DNA from: Thermosynechococcus sp. CL-1
GTDB lineage: Bacteria > Cyanobacteriota > Cyanobacteriia > Thermosynechococcales > Thermosynechococcaceae
Direction of reading: 5' to 3'
DNA: 64,000 nt
Assembly (NCBI RefSeq): GCF_008386235.1
Contig: NZ_CP040671.1
Span: 1,118,001 to 1,182,000 of the forward strand
Shown here: one piece after another, positions 27,874-38,044 of the stretch
How the letters are laid out: the number at the start of each line of letters is the position of its first letter
Position numbering within the stretch: the first letter of the stretch is position 1
The notes under the pieces: model-generated
Told to the model about the DNA's origin: nothing
Seen by the model: only the letters and a program-made list of their open reading frames with translations
Databases searched by the model: none
Translations under genes and position numbers: made by a program

Positions 27874-29733
27874 CTAAAATAGGGCGTTAAGAACAGAGCG
27901 CAATTTGAAGCGGAGGGCGATCGCCGTCAAGTTATCGTGGCCATTGACTTGATTCCCCATATCAATCAATTTATGGAGCGACTGATTGAGGGGGATACTA
28001 AAGTCGAGCATCGGAACTAAGTGGCTAATGATATGGGTTTCAAGGCAGCGATTATCGGACAGACCATCGGAGCAAAGTAAAACCAAGGTATCTTCTTCGA
28101 TGTCTAGGTCGATGACTTCTGGGTAGATGGCCTCATTGTTGCGAGGGCCGAGGGCTTGGGTGAGTTGGTAGGCATCGGGGCGGCCATAGGCAATTTCCGG
28201 CTCGACCCCCTGTTGGATAAGACGTTGACCGACTTCGTGATCAATGGTGAGTTGTTGCAGTCCTTGACGTTTGGTAAAGCGGTAAATGCGACTATCACCG
28301 ACATGGCCAAGGCGTAGGTGGTAGTTATGCACTAGAGCCATGACCAGCGTTGTCCCCATGCGGCCACTGCCGGTTTTCCCTTTTTGATCATTAGTGGCAA
28401 AAATGACTTCATTGGCACGGTAAATGGCCTTGCGAACCTCTTCAGCGCTAGGGAGTTCTCCCTGCCACGGCCATGTCTGTTCAAAGTATTCGTGAATAGT
28501 TTTAGTGGCAAGGGAACTGGCAATTTCACCTTCTGCATGCCCCCCCATGCCGTCACAGAGCACGTAAAGTCCCTGAACATCCAACTGCTGCCCTTGGGGG
28601 GTGAGACGCACTTGCTGCCGATGATCAATCAGGTAAAAATCCTCGTTGTGGTGGCGATCGCGCCCGGTGTCTGTCTGGGCAGCAACATCCACTTGAACCA
28701 GTTGCCGCGGTAAGAGGACAGTGGGTGCATCCTCAATAGCGGTATGATCCTCTTCTGGTGATTCTGATGAGAGGGTGATGTCTGGCAGTTCATTAATCAA
28801 GTCACCCGTACTTTCACCTGTCTCCTCCTCAAAGTCTGGCAGAGGTTCATTGCGCAGGGTGGAGGCGAGAGAGTCGAGCAACATCTGAATTTCTGAGATT
28901 TTCTCCAGAGGAGCCGTGCTCAAGGAGACCAAGAGCGGCATAAAAACGGCTTGACGACGACTAGAGGCATGGCGAAATAACTCTTCCCAAACAGTAACGA
29001 GGCTGGGGGGTGGCGTGGGTCGCTCAAAGGTTTTCACTAAGGGCAAGGTGAAGTCCAGTTGATGCAGCCGCAATTGATCGTCAGGGTTGACGGCTAAATT
29101 CCTAACTGTGAGCAAGGAATAATGGCAGTGCCACGGTTCTAGAGTCTTCCACAGCTCAATCATGTCCTCTAGGTACTGAAAAATTTGCCCATCGGAAATG
29201 TTGTCGTCTTGCCAGACATCTTGCAGAGGGCGCGCTGTGTGATTGTAGTCGAGAATAATGCCGTGGCAGTAGTTGGCCGGTAAGTTGCTTGTGGAAACGG
29301 TATCTAGCCACGCATCGTGAATGGCTGGAATGGTTTCGGGATAGACAAGGTGCAAGGCAAGGTAGGCGATCGCCACCGCACTGAGGTCAGGGTATTGAGC
29401 TTGCAAATGGGGAATGACCACACTGGGGTCGAGAATGTTTAACCCCTGTGCCCAATCCTGAGCCGTTTCGCGGAGGGCTTCTAAGAGCGTCGGTTTCTCA
29501 GGCTGTAGATCCTGCACCAGTTGGGGCAAATCACAGGCGTAACGGTGATCCCAGCGTTGGTAGCGGTGCTGGGGGTCAAAAAAGACAGCGGCATTGGGAG
29601 GATTGGTGTCCTGCTCAAACACAGTTCCCTCAGAGTTACGGTTGGGGACAGCCAAAATGGGGTGATCGGTATAGGCAGGATAGAGAACGCCCCACCAAAG
29701 TTTGAGGTTTTGATCAGTTTGAGCGGTAGGCAT
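27874..29733 (-). CDS. PP2C-type Ser/Thr phosphatase with kinase-like N-terminal region
   Basis: The 619-residue protein has a PPM/PP2C phosphatase in its C-terminal half, beginning near residue 350. Metal-site motifs are visible: DRHHNEDFYLI, LCDGMGGHAEG, LGHVGDSRIYRF, LCSDGLSD and GHDNLTAIAL. The N-terminal ~280 residues look like a degenerate protein-kinase lobe (HGIILDYNHTARPLQDVW, YLEDMIELWKTLEPWHCHYS, LAVNPDDQLRLHQLDFTL) lacking clear catalytic HRD and DFG residues. An acidic linker (about residues 300-350) separates them. The substrate is unknown. The gene directly precedes the CHAT gene on the same strand. Confidence 0.85.
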   Translation of the reverse strand: MPTAQTDQNLKLWWGVLYPAYTDHPILAVPNRNSEGTVFEQDTNPPNAAVFFDPQHRYQRWDHRYACDLPQLVQDLQPEKPTLLEALRETAQDWAQGLNILDPSVVIPHLQAQYPDLSAVAIAYLALHLVYPETIPAIHDAWLDTVSTSNLPANYCHGIILDYNHTARPLQDVWQDDNISDGQIFQYLEDMIELWKTLEPWHCHYSLLTVRNLAVNPDDQLRLHQLDFTLPLVKTFERPTPPPSLVTVWEELFRHASSRRQAVFMPLLVSLSTAPLEKISEIQMLLDSLASTLRNEPLPDFEEETGESTGDLINELPDITLSSESPEEDHTAIEDAPTVLLPRQLVQVDVAAQTDTGRDRHHNEDFYLIDHRQQVRLTPQGQQLDVQGLYVLCDGMGGHAEGEIASSLATKTIHEYFEQTWPWQGELPSAEEVRKAIYRANEVIFATNDQKGKTGSGRMGTTLVMALVHNYHLRLGHVGDSRIYRFTKRQGLQQLTIDHEVGQRLIQQGVEPEIAYGRPDAYQLTQALGPRNNEAIYPEVIDLDIEEDTLVLLCSDGLSDNRCLETHIISHLVPMLDFSIPLNQSLHKLIDMGNQVNGHDNLTAIALRFKLRSVLNALF

Positions 29734-29852
29734 TAGAGCAGGTGAGCCAGCAAAGACAGCACAGTGACGACCACCCCTTGCGGTGTGGGAGCGGTATCCC
29801 CTATTGTATAGCGATCGCCCTAGGACAACCCTTGATCTGGGGGTTGCTGCTG

Positions 29853-30776
29853 TTATTCCTCAGCCATTGCCATCACAGGAAATGATTTGGGCAGCAGGGT
29901 CGAGGAAACATGACGCGTCACCGGTTGATGTAAACGAATTAACTGTGCCAAAGTTGACTTCAGGTGAGTCCGCGGCACAATCACATCCACAAAGCCGCAT
30001 TTCTGGACAAATTCGGCGGTTTGGAAGTCATCGGGAAGTTTTTCCCGCAGCGTTTGCTCAATAACCCGCCGCCCCGCAAAGGCGATCGTTGCTTTTGGCT
30101 CAGCAATGATAATATCCCCTAACATGGCAAAGCTAGCCGTCACGCCCCCAGCAGTGGGATGGGTCAAGACGGGGATATAAAGCAGACCTGCACTGCGATG
30201 CCGTTCGAGGGCAGCAGCCGTTTTCGCCATTTGCACCAAGCTGAGCATCCCTTCTTGCATGCGGGCACCGCCAGAGGCACAGACAATCACAAGGGGAATC
30301 TGCTCCCAAGTGGCCCGTTCAATCAGGCGGGTGATTTTCTCGCCGACCACGCTGCCCATGCTACCGCCCATGAAGGCAAAGTCCATCACCCCTAAGGCAA
30401 CCGGCAGCCCCTCCAGTTGGCCGAGGCCGGTTTGTACGGCATCCTTGAGACCGGTTTTCTCTTGATACTCCCGCAGGCGATCGCTATAGGGCTTGCGATC
30501 CTTAAATTGCAAGGGGTCACAACTGACCAAATTTTCATCGAGGGGGCGCCATGTGTGGGGGTCAATCAGTTGTTGGATACGCTCACTACTGCTGACGCGA
30601 TGGTGATGGCCGCACTCTGGGCACACCAGTTGATGGCTATGCAGATCTTTGCTGTAGATCATGATGCCACAGGCTTCGCACTTTGTCCAAAGACCATCAG
30701 CGATCTCCCGCTCTGGCTGCATGGGGGTCAAGGCGGTTTCTTTACGGCGATTTGCAAACCAATCAAATAAAGACAT
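29853..30776 (-). CDS. accD: Acetyl-CoA carboxylase carboxyltransferase subunit beta
   Basis: The 307-residue protein has the N-terminal zinc finger CEACGIMIY ... CPECGHHH. The carboxyltransferase core follows, with [32 protein letters not shown] and [16 protein letters not shown]. It joins AccA to carry out the transfer of CO2 from biotin to acetyl-CoA, the first committed step of fatty-acid synthesis. It ends with a short mixed tail. It is transcribed toward the PP2C gene and away from rseP. The 119-bp gap after it contains an AACCC/GGGGTT hairpin. Confidence 0.95.
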   Translation of the reverse strand: MSLFDWFANRRKETALTPMQPEREIADGLWTKCEACGIMIYSKDLHSHQLVCPECGHHHRVSSSERIQQLIDPHTWRPLDENLVSCDPLQFKDRKPYSDRLREYQEKTGLKDAVQTGLGQLEGLPVALGVMDFAFMGGSMGSVVGEKITRLIERATWEQIPLVIVCASGGARMQEGMLSLVQMAKTAAALERHRSAGLLYIPVLTHPTAGGVTASFAMLGDIIIAEPKATIAFAGRRVIEQTLREKLPDDFQTAEFVQKCGFVDVIVPRTHLKSTLAQLIRLHQPVTRHVSSTLLPKSFPVMAMAEE

Positions 30777-31011
30777 TGTAGAAAATTCCCTTTAACGTTG
30801 AGGTCTCAAATAGCACGTTTGTATGGGTCTCTCTCAGGAGCGTCCACTAAGAATAATTACTTATCATGCCACTTTGTTGCATTTTTGCAATATATCGCAC
30901 AAGTTTGAGAAATTATGCAAGGGGCTGTGGCGAAATCACCGATCCAAGGGGAAGTTCGGTGTCACAATAAAAGGGAGTTAACAATTCGCAGCGTAGCACT
31001 GGGTTGAATCT

Positions 31012-32117
31012 ATGTCCATGGTTGCAGTCGTGGTGGCGATCGCCATCTTGGGAATCTTGATTTTTGTCCATGAGTGGGGGCACTTTATCGCTGCCCGCAG
31101 CCAAGGCATTCATGTCAACCGCTTTTCTATTGGGTTTGGCCCGATCCTCTGGAAGTTTCAAGGCAAGGATACCGAGTATGCCCTGCGCCTGATTCCCCTA
31201 GGGGGCTATGTGGGGTTCCCAGACGATGACCCCAATAGCAGCGTTCCCGCCAACGATCCCAATCTCCTGAGCAACCGGCCGATTTTGGATCGCGCCATTG
31301 TCATCAGCGCGGGGGTGATTGCCAACTTGGTCTTTGCCTATTTGCTATTGCTGGTGCAAGTGGGCGTCATGGGCATTAGTCAGGCCACCTACTATGAGGG
31401 TGTCCTCATTCCCGCCCTTGTCCCGGAAAGTAGCCTTGTGGCCACCAGAGCGGGCATTCAGCCGGGGGACTTGGTTTTAGCCGTGGATGGCCAACCCTTG
31501 GGTGCCGATGCCAATAGCTTGCCAAATCTGATGCGAGCCATTCAGCAGCATCCGCAGCAACCCCTGACACTGACGATTCAACGTCAAGGGCACATCCAAG
31601 ACATTACCGTCACGCCAGAAGTGAGTGAGGATGGTCAAGCCCGGATTGGCGTTCAATTAGCCCCCATGCCGACATTTACCGCGAACACACCTTAAACCCG
31701 ATTAAATTAGTCACGGCGGCCGCGGCGGAGTTTCAGCGGGTGATTGTGCTGACCCTAGAGGGGTTTCGCGAACTTTTCCAGCATTTTGATCAAGCGGCTC
31801 AACAGGTCTCAGGACCGGTGGCGATCGTAGCGATGGGCGCGGATATTGCCCGCTCCAATGCTGAACAGCTCTTTACCTTTACCGCCTTGATCAGTATTAA
31901 CCTTGCAATTATCAATATTCTGCCCTTTCCAGCCCTTGACGGCGGTCAACTGCTCTTTTTACTGGTGGAAGCGCTGCGGGGTCGCCCCTTACCCAATCGC
32001 ATTCAAGAGGGCGTCATGCAAACGGGGCTGGTGTTGCTCCTTGGACTGGGGATGTTCCTCATCGTGCGGGACACCGTGAACCTCACGGGCTTGGGCTGGG
32101 TGCAGCAACTCTTTTAA
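31012..32117 (+). pseudogene. rseP: Site-2 protease RseP (M50 metalloprotease), split by one frameshift
   Basis: The first frame (31012-31695) has the HEWGH zinc motif near residue 21 in the first membrane helix, then a PDZ domain (IQPGDLVLAVDGQPL). The second frame (open to 32117) has the NILPFPALDGGQLLF motif and the last helices. The join is precise: GCCCCCATGCCG at 31660-31671 lacks one A. Restoring CCCCCAATG reads VQLAPNADIYREHTLNPIKL straight into the second frame, giving about 368 residues, the normal length. The protease cleaves membrane proteins such as anti-sigma factors and is usually important. The indel follows a run of five C, so a sequencing error or slippage is as likely as real loss. 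Confidence 0.85.
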
Positions 32118-32125
32118 GGGCTTCT

Positions 32126-32794
32126 ATGGCGATTACCCGTCGTCTTGCGGCCAAGCAACAACGGGCCTTGGAAATTCTCACCCGCCTCAAGCGCCTCTAT
32201 CCGGATGCCACCTGTAGCCTCAACTTTGCCAATCCGCTGCAACTGCTGGTAGCCACGATTCTCTCTGCCCAATGCACGGATGAGCGGGTGAATCAAGTCA
32301 CCCCGGCACTGTTTGCTCGCTATCGTGATGCCGAGGACTTTGCCATGGCTGATTTGGCTGAGCTAGAACAGTACATCAAGTCCACTGGCTTTTATCGCAA
32401 CAAAGCCCGCCATATTCAAGGCGCCTGCCGCCGCATTGTCGAAGTCTATGGGGGTCAAGTGCCCAAGGTGATGGAAGATTTGCTTTCACTGCCGGGGGTG
32501 GCGCGGAAAACTGCCAATGTGGTTCTTGCCCATGGCTACGGCATTTTGGGGGGAGTGACGGTGGATACCCATGTCAAGCGGCTGAGTCGGCGGTTGGGGC
32601 TGACCCAAGAAACGGATCCCGTGAAAATTGAGCGGGACTTAATGCGCCTGATCCCCCAGCCCGATTGGGAAAACTGGTCAATTCGCTTGATTTACCATGG
32701 CCGCGCCGTTTGCCAAGCGCGCCAACCCCAGTGCGAAGGCTGTGAACTCATTGACTTGTGTGCCACAGGTAGGAAGCTGATACCAAAGTCATAG
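32126..32794 (+). CDS. nth: Endonuclease III
   Basis: The 222-residue DNA glycosylase/AP-lyase has the helix-hairpin-helix LLSLPGVARKTANVV, with the catalytic Lys in RKTANV and the catalytic Asp in VDTHVKRLS. The C-terminal 4Fe-4S ligands are CX6CX2CX5C (CQARQPQCEGCELIDLC). It removes oxidised pyrimidines. It starts 9 bases after the rseP stop and is probably cotranscribed. Confidence 0.95.
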   Translation: MAITRRLAAKQQRALEILTRLKRLYPDATCSLNFANPLQLLVATILSAQCTDERVNQVTPALFARYRDAEDFAMADLAELEQYIKSTGFYRNKARHIQGACRRIVEVYGGQVPKVMEDLLSLPGVARKTANVVLAHGYGILGGVTVDTHVKRLSRRLGLTQETDPVKIERDLMRLIPQPDWENWSIRLIYHGRAVCQARQPQCEGCELIDLCATGRKLIPKS

Positions 32795-32804
32795 GGGATT
32801 TGCC

Positions 32805-33434
32805 ATGAAAACCCTAACCACAACTACGGGCGAACAGCGTGTCACGCTCCACGGCCTCACTTGGCAGCAGTACCAACAGATTCTCAATGCTCTGCCGCAA
32901 ACCCGTGCTGCCCACTTGATATTTGATTGTGGAACCCTTGAAATTACGATGCCCCTCGAAGAGCATGAGTTTGCCAGTGAGCTGATCGGTCTATTTTTGC
33001 GCATTCTGGTGGTGGAAACAGGACTGCGGCTGCGATCGCTGCGCTCAACAACCCTGTGGCGACCGGATCTGAAGCGAGGAGCAGAACCAGATAATGCCTA
33101 TTACATCTACCATCAACCACAGGTGGCTGGCCGCAGCATTGATCTGAGCATTGATCCACCGCCTGATTTAGTGATTGAGGTGGACATGACCCATACCGAT
33201 ATCGATAAAAACCAGCTGTATGCGGCCTTGGGGGTACCGGAGCTATGGCGGTACAATGGTCGGGAATGGCAAATTTTCCAGTTGTGGGACGGATGCTATC
33301 AAGGGTGCGATCGCTCCCCTTTATTTCCATGGGTGCCCAAGGAATGCCTTTATCGCTTCTTGGCAGAGGCCAAAATGGATGAGGTAGAGGCAGAGAAAAA
33401 TTGGCGACGCTGGGTACAGGAACAACGGCCATGA
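32805..33434 (+). CDS. Uma2-family putative restriction-endonuclease-fold protein
   Basis: The 209-residue protein fits the Uma2 family (PD-(D/E)XK nuclease fold), which is expanded in cyanobacteria. It contains a [10 protein letters not shown] segment, then [37 protein letters not shown], whose D...E.D residues form the putative nuclease centre. The family's biological role is not settled. It lies 10 bases after nth and overlaps gloB by 4 bases (ATGA), so the three genes look like one transcript. Confidence 0.8.
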   Translation: MKTLTTTTGEQRVTLHGLTWQQYQQILNALPQTRAAHLIFDCGTLEITMPLEEHEFASELIGLFLRILVVETGLRLRSLRSTTLWRPDLKRGAEPDNAYYIYHQPQVAGRSIDLSIDPPPDLVIEVDMTHTDIDKNQLYAALGVPELWRYNGREWQIFQLWDGCYQGCDRSPLFPWVPKECLYRFLAEAKMDEVEAEKNWRRWVQEQRP

Positions 33435-34189
33435 TGATTTATCGCCTCAATGCCCTTACAGATAACTACATTTTTTTGCTCCATGATCCGCAAACGGGGA
33501 CAGCGGCAGTGGTGGATCCGGCAGAGCCAGAACCTGTTCTTGCCAAATTAGCGGAATTGGGAGCAACACTGACGGCGATCTTCAATACCCACCACCACTG
33601 GGATCATGTGGGTGCCAATCGTGCCCTGCGATCGCGCTTCCCCAATATCGAAGTCTATGGCAGCCGCGAAGATCAAGGCCGCATTCCAGAGCAAACGGTT
33701 TTTCTTAGTGCCGGCGATCGCGTGCCCTTTGGCGAACATGCTTTTGAGGTGCTGTTTGTTCCCGGCCATACCCGCGGTCACATTGCCTACTATGAGCCAG
33801 CAACGGGCGATCTGTTTTGCGGTGATACCCTCTTTGGCGGTGGCTGTGGTCGTCTTTTTGAGGGGACACCGGCACAGATGTTGGAGTCTTTGAATCAACT
33901 GCGGCAATTGCCGGAGCAAACGCGGGTCTGGTGCGCCCACGAATATACCCAAAAGAACCTCAGCTTTGCCCTGACAGTGGATGCCAATAATCCTGCCCTG
34001 CAAGAGCGCTATGCTCAAGTCTGTCGCGATCGCGCCCAAGGAAAAAGCACGATTCCCAGTACGATTGGCGTTGAAAAGGCAACGAATCCTTTTTTACGCT
34101 GTGAAGTCAGCACCATTCAAGCAGCAGTGGGGGCAACCACCCCCCTCCAAACCTTTACACGGTTGCGGGGTAAACGGGATCAATACTAG
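33431..34189 (+). CDS. gloB: Hydroxyacylglutathione hydrolase (glyoxalase II)
   Basis: The 252-residue metallo-beta-lactamase-fold protein has the THHHWDH zinc motif (about residue 55), [11 protein letters not shown] and [16 protein letters not shown]. It hydrolyses S-lactoylglutathione, completing methylglyoxal detoxification. The start is the ATG overlapping the Uma2 stop; [17 protein letters not shown] is the usual N-terminus of the family. Confidence 0.92.
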   Translation: MMIYRLNALTDNYIFLLHDPQTGTAAVVDPAEPEPVLAKLAELGATLTAIFNTHHHWDHVGANRALRSRFPNIEVYGSREDQGRIPEQTVFLSAGDRVPFGEHAFEVLFVPGHTRGHIAYYEPATGDLFCGDTLFGGGCGRLFEGTPAQMLESLNQLRQLPEQTRVWCAHEYTQKNLSFALTVDANNPALQERYAQVCRDRAQGKSTIPSTIGVEKATNPFLRCEVSTIQAAVGATTPLQTFTRLRGKRDQY

Positions 34190-34251
34190 GTGCCTATTGA
34201 GCACATCAGAACGGTAATCTAGTTTTATATTCCTCTACCCCCAAAGCTGCG

Positions 34252-35544
34252 ATGGCAGTTTCCTATCAGAGTCGCTTCTTGAGCTTTTGGCAACAGCAAT
34301 GGCACCGTTGGCGGCAACACTGGCAACGCCAACTATGGCAAATTGAAAGCAGCCTCAGTGGCACGCTGCAGGTGATTGGCGCCATTCTGGCACAGGTTTG
34401 GCAGCGGGGACTCCCCCAACTCATGGGCAGCGTCTCTCGAATGCGTCAACGCCTCCTAGCGCAACCCACAGCGGCACCCCCTGCCGATGAAGCGTTGTTA
34501 AGTGTGATGTCTGCCCTCTCCCTGACGAAAGGGGAGGATGACTCTTGGGTGGTGGCGATCGCCCCCATTGCCCGCCCACTGACTTGGTGGCAGCGCTGGT
34601 TTCAACCCCAGTCCAAGACGTTACCACCACAGGATGCACCTTTGGCACAGCGGCAACCCTTTTACCTTGCCTGCGATCGCGCCGCAAAATCCCTATTGCT
34701 TGTGGATGAGGCTGCCCGTCCCTTGAAAATCTTCACCGCCACAGAACAGCAGCAAATTGAGCAACACATTGCCTATGCCTTGGCAGCGTACTATCAGCAC
34801 GTTCGGCAGTGGTATCGGCGACGGCATCACTGGCTCTGGGGTTGGCAGCAGCGATCGCTCAAAGCAGGCTCTAACCCACCGTCCTGTTTGGTGGGCAATT
34901 TTCTAGGGCAACTTCAGTTAACAGGTGCTAGTGAAGGGGATTTAGTCCTACCCACGGTGTCTCCCCTAACCGCTGCCCTCCGCTGGTTGCGATCGCGCCT
35001 TCCCTTCGGCCGCAAAAATACGCTGTCCCAAGGGCGGGTACAGGGGATTGCCACCCTTCTAGAAACCCAGCAGATGGTGCTCATCGGCACCGATAACGAG
35101 ATTCTTTATACCCTCACCCCTGCCCAACAGGCGCAAGTTCTGGCTTGGATTGAACGCCATCTCAATCCCTTTAAGCTGCCCTTCCCAGACTGGCTGAGTC
35201 AACTCTCCTATTGGCTAGGGGGATTCCAACCCCCAGTGGTGGCAGCCGTAAATTCACCGCTATTGGCGGCTACGGATCCTTTGCCCGTCTTTTCTCCCGT
35301 GGAGACCCTTCTTAGCCTAGGCAGTCGCTCTGATTCCCTAGCCCATTCGCCACCCTCAGAAACTGCGGCTCCCAGTGTCCCTCCAAATCCAGAGCAGTTA
35401 ATTCTTGATGTGGATGCTGCCCTGATTGGCTATGAACTCCACTGGTTTGAACGGCTCCTGCTGTGGTGCGATCGCCTGTTTCTCTGGATTGAAGAACACC
35501 TGATTCGTTTGGGTCGTTGGCTCTTGCAGCAGTGGCAACGCTAG
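34252..35544 (+). CDS. Tryptophan-rich hypothetical protein (430 aa)
   Basis: I do not recognise a family. The N-terminus is very rich in Trp, Gln and Arg (FWQQQWHRWRQHWQRQLWQ), as in amphipathic membrane-binding helices. A compact domain lies around residues 95-230, and the C-terminus ends with another Trp-rich amphipathic stretch (LWCDRLFLWIEEHLIRLGRW). This pattern suggests peripheral membrane attachment at both ends. It shares its CTAG stop with the convergent protease gene. No function is assigned. Confidence 0.6.
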   Translation: MAVSYQSRFLSFWQQQWHRWRQHWQRQLWQIESSLSGTLQVIGAILAQVWQRGLPQLMGSVSRMRQRLLAQPTAAPPADEALLSVMSALSLTKGEDDSWVVAIAPIARPLTWWQRWFQPQSKTLPPQDAPLAQRQPFYLACDRAAKSLLLVDEAARPLKIFTATEQQQIEQHIAYALAAYYQHVRQWYRRRHHWLWGWQQRSLKAGSNPPSCLVGNFLGQLQLTGASEGDLVLPTVSPLTAALRWLRSRLPFGRKNTLSQGRVQGIATLLETQQMVLIGTDNEILYTLTPAQQAQVLAWIERHLNPFKLPFPDWLSQLSYWLGGFQPPVVAAVNSPLLAATDPLPVFSPVETLLSLGSRSDSLAHSPPSETAAPSVPPNPEQLILDVDAALIGYELHWFERLLLWCDRLFLWIEEHLIRLGRWLLQQWQR

Positions 35545-37109
35545 CGGTTCTCAATCTGACGAATTGCGTCCATCATTTCGTTGTAGGACTGCATATTCCC
35601 CTGTTGGCGATAGAGTTCAGCGGCTTGGCGCAGATCCGGTAGGCTCGCTTTGGAGTTCTGTTCAAGGAGATACGTTACACCCCGCACCGCAAAGGGGATG
35701 GGATCTTTGGGGGTGAGTTGCGTCAAGGCCGTCCAACTGGGGCGACTGAGGGCATAATCTCCCATGAGAAAAGCCGCAATTCCCCGCAGCAAATGATAGT
35801 CGGTGCTCTTGGGATTGGCGGCAATGAGACGATCAAACACGGGGATACTGCGGCGAAAATCGCCACTGAGAAACAGCGCCAAGGATTGAATCATCTGTAG
35901 ATCGCTGTTGTTGGGACTGAGGGCAAGGGCGCGATCGCTATCCGCAACGGCAGTACCAAAGTTGCCGAGGAGCAAATTCAAAAAGCTACGGATGCCATAG
36001 GCTTCGGTGTACTGGGGATTGAGGGCGATCGCCTTGGCAATGTCCTGCTGAATCGTGCCGGGGCGTTCAGCCATATTGCGGACAAACGTATCCAGCATCG
36101 GGGTGGGCGGGTTGGGGGGAAAGGCATCCTTGAGAATAGGGTTACCTTGGGTCAGACGACTCAGGTACTTGGTTCCCAGTTCTTCACCGAGCTGATTAAA
36201 GTCTTGGTGAGGCACAAGGGCAAACATTTGCGCTACGGCCCGTCCCAGATAGGCTTCACTGTAGTTGGGATTGAGGGCGATCGCCTGGGTATAGTTGTCA
36301 ATGGCGGCGGCAAAATTCTTGCGTTGGAAGTGCTCCTCAGCGGCGAGGAAATAGTCCGCTGCTTTCAGGGGGGTCGGGGCAGGCAGAACCGTGGTTTCCC
36401 GCGACGGTGTGGCCAAACTCAAGTAGGTATTGATGGGAATGCCGAGATTAAAGCCGCGTTTCACAAAGACAGTACTGGAGCCACTGCCCTCCTGCACAAG
36501 GGTAGAAGCAATATCGGCACTGCCATGAACCCCAATTAAACGGCCATTTTCATCGAGGACAGGGCCGCCACTCATCCCCGGCAAGGTGGGATTGCTATAG
36601 ACCAAGGCATAGCCATCTTGAATCGGACGCGAGGCATTGGCCGTCAACCGCCCCTCGGTAAATTGATAAATGCCCCCCAGAACCGAGGCCTCCTGAGCAG
36701 GAAAACCAGCCACAAAAACGGGCATGCCCTCCACTGCCTCTACGGAGTTTCCCAGTGTGGCAAGGGTGTAATCGCGGTTGCTTTCAATTTCCAGCGTGGC
36801 CAGATCAACGCCGGGCAAGCGACGAATGGAATTGGGTCGCATGGCATAGCGCTGACCATCAACCGTTTTCACCGTGTACTGGCCGGCCTTTTCAACCACA
36901 TGGTAGGCGGTGAGGATAACGTAGGTACTGCCCTTGCGCTGCAGTAGGATACCTGAGCCGTGGCTGTTGGCACCTTCAATGAGCACGGTGATATTTTTGG
37001 CAATGCGGGCAACTTCTGTAACGCTCACCCCTTGAGCCGGAAAAGGCTGAGCAATATGGACGGTGGCGATCGCCATTCCTACCAATGACCAACTGTGCCA
37101 GCGCCCCAT
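35541..37109 (-). CDS. Secreted trypsin-like serine protease with TPR repeats
   Basis: The 522-residue protein has an N-terminal signal-peptide-like segment (SWSLVGMAIATVHIAQPFPA). The protease triad is visible as YHVV (His, about residue 68), GVDLATL (Asp, about 104) and GMSGGPV (Ser, about 179), in the order of DegP-like proteases. From about residue 245 TPR units follow (AIDNYTQAIALNPNYSEAYL, IAKAIALNPQYTEAYGI, VADSDRALALSPNNSDL). It would be exported to the periplasm or thylakoid lumen, where the TPR part could bind a partner. It stands alone on this strand. Confidence 0.85.
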   Translation of the reverse strand: MGRWHSWSLVGMAIATVHIAQPFPAQGVSVTEVARIAKNITVLIEGANSHGSGILLQRKGSTYVILTAYHVVEKAGQYTVKTVDGQRYAMRPNSIRRLPGVDLATLEIESNRDYTLATLGNSVEAVEGMPVFVAGFPAQEASVLGGIYQFTEGRLTANASRPIQDGYALVYSNPTLPGMSGGPVLDENGRLIGVHGSADIASTLVQEGSGSSTVFVKRGFNLGIPINTYLSLATPSRETTVLPAPTPLKAADYFLAAEEHFQRKNFAAAIDNYTQAIALNPNYSEAYLGRAVAQMFALVPHQDFNQLGEELGTKYLSRLTQGNPILKDAFPPNPPTPMLDTFVRNMAERPGTIQQDIAKAIALNPQYTEAYGIRSFLNLLLGNFGTAVADSDRALALSPNNSDLQMIQSLALFLSGDFRRSIPVFDRLIAANPKSTDYHLLRGIAAFLMGDYALSRPSWTALTQLTPKDPIPFAVRGVTYLLEQNSKASLPDLRQAAELYRQQGNMQSYNEMMDAIRQIENR

Positions 37110-37162
37110 CGGGATGCCTCCAAGCAGACTCTAGCCCCACGATAGCCTATTTCTCAGGGATT

Positions 37163-38044
37163 CTAGGTAGAGCCAAGGGACAGTTGAACGGCGGTAATCG
37201 CGTCCACCAAGGGCGATCGCAAGGCAGCGATATACTCTGGCCAGCCAATGAGAATTGGTTGCTGATGGGCAAGGGTCTGTCCCTGTAACCCCGTAGCATC
37301 AAAGCGCAAGGGATTTCCCTGCAAGTCGGTGCACACCAAACCTGCTGCCGTTGCTAAAGCCAAGGGGGCGGTGGTGTCCCAGAGCTTCACCCGCTGATTT
37401 AAGTAAAGGTAGAGTCCCGCCCGTCCCAAAATCACTTCAATCACCTTGAGGCCAAAACTGCCCAGAAAGCGAAATTCCACTTGGGGCAACACCTGATGAA
37501 TTGCATCGCCGTAGGTGCGGTAGTCGCGATAGCCAATCATGATCGGGCAATGGTCTTCATTAGGAGAGGGCGGGCAAACGGGTAAGAGGGGGACAGGGGG
37601 GCCACCACTGCTCATCTGAAAGAGTCCCCAATCTTTACCGCCATAGTAGAGGTGATCCAGATTGGGAGCATAGATCCAACCCGCCACTGGACTGTAGTGC
37701 GCCAGCAGGCCCACCATGAGGGCGTAACCTTGGCGATGGTGAATCAGATCATCCGTGCCATCGAGGGGATCAATCAGCCAGTAGCGATTTTTCGGTTCTT
37801 GAAAGATCGCTTGGGAGTCAGCATTTTCTTCGCTGATGATGCCATCCTCAGGAAACCAAGCGCGAAATTTCTGACTTAGCAGCCGATCCAAGAAGCGATC
37901 AATACTGGTGGCAAAGTCTTGGCGTCCCTTTTCAATGACCTCAAAGGGTTGCTGTGCCAGTTGCCGTGCCCGCTGCCCCGCTTGGCGCAGAAGTTGATTG
38001 ATTTGCCAGATTTGGCTAGAGGTCAGGGGGGGAGAAGTCATCAT
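37163..38044 (-). CDS. Inositol monophosphatase/CysQ-like phosphatase
   Basis: The 293-residue protein has the metal-binding motifs EENAD, DPLDGTDDLIHH and WDTTAPLALATAAG. Its sequence is more like the 3'(2'),5'-bisphosphate nucleotidase (CysQ) branch than the inositol phosphatase at 8397-9248, but the assignment is only a guess. It begins inside the stop of the upstream GIY-YIG gene (ATGA overlap), so the two are translationally coupled. Confidence 0.82.
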   Translation of the reverse strand: MMTSPPLTSSQIWQINQLLRQAGQRARQLAQQPFEVIEKGRQDFATSIDRFLDRLLSQKFRAWFPEDGIISEENADSQAIFQEPKNRYWLIDPLDGTDDLIHHRQGYALMVGLLAHYSPVAGWIYAPNLDHLYYGGKDWGLFQMSSGGPPVPLLPVCPPSPNEDHCPIMIGYRDYRTYGDAIHQVLPQVEFRFLGSFGLKVIEVILGRAGLYLYLNQRVKLWDTTAPLALATAAGLVCTDLQGNPLRFDATGLQGQTLAHQQPILIGWPEYIAALRSPLVDAITAVQLSLGST

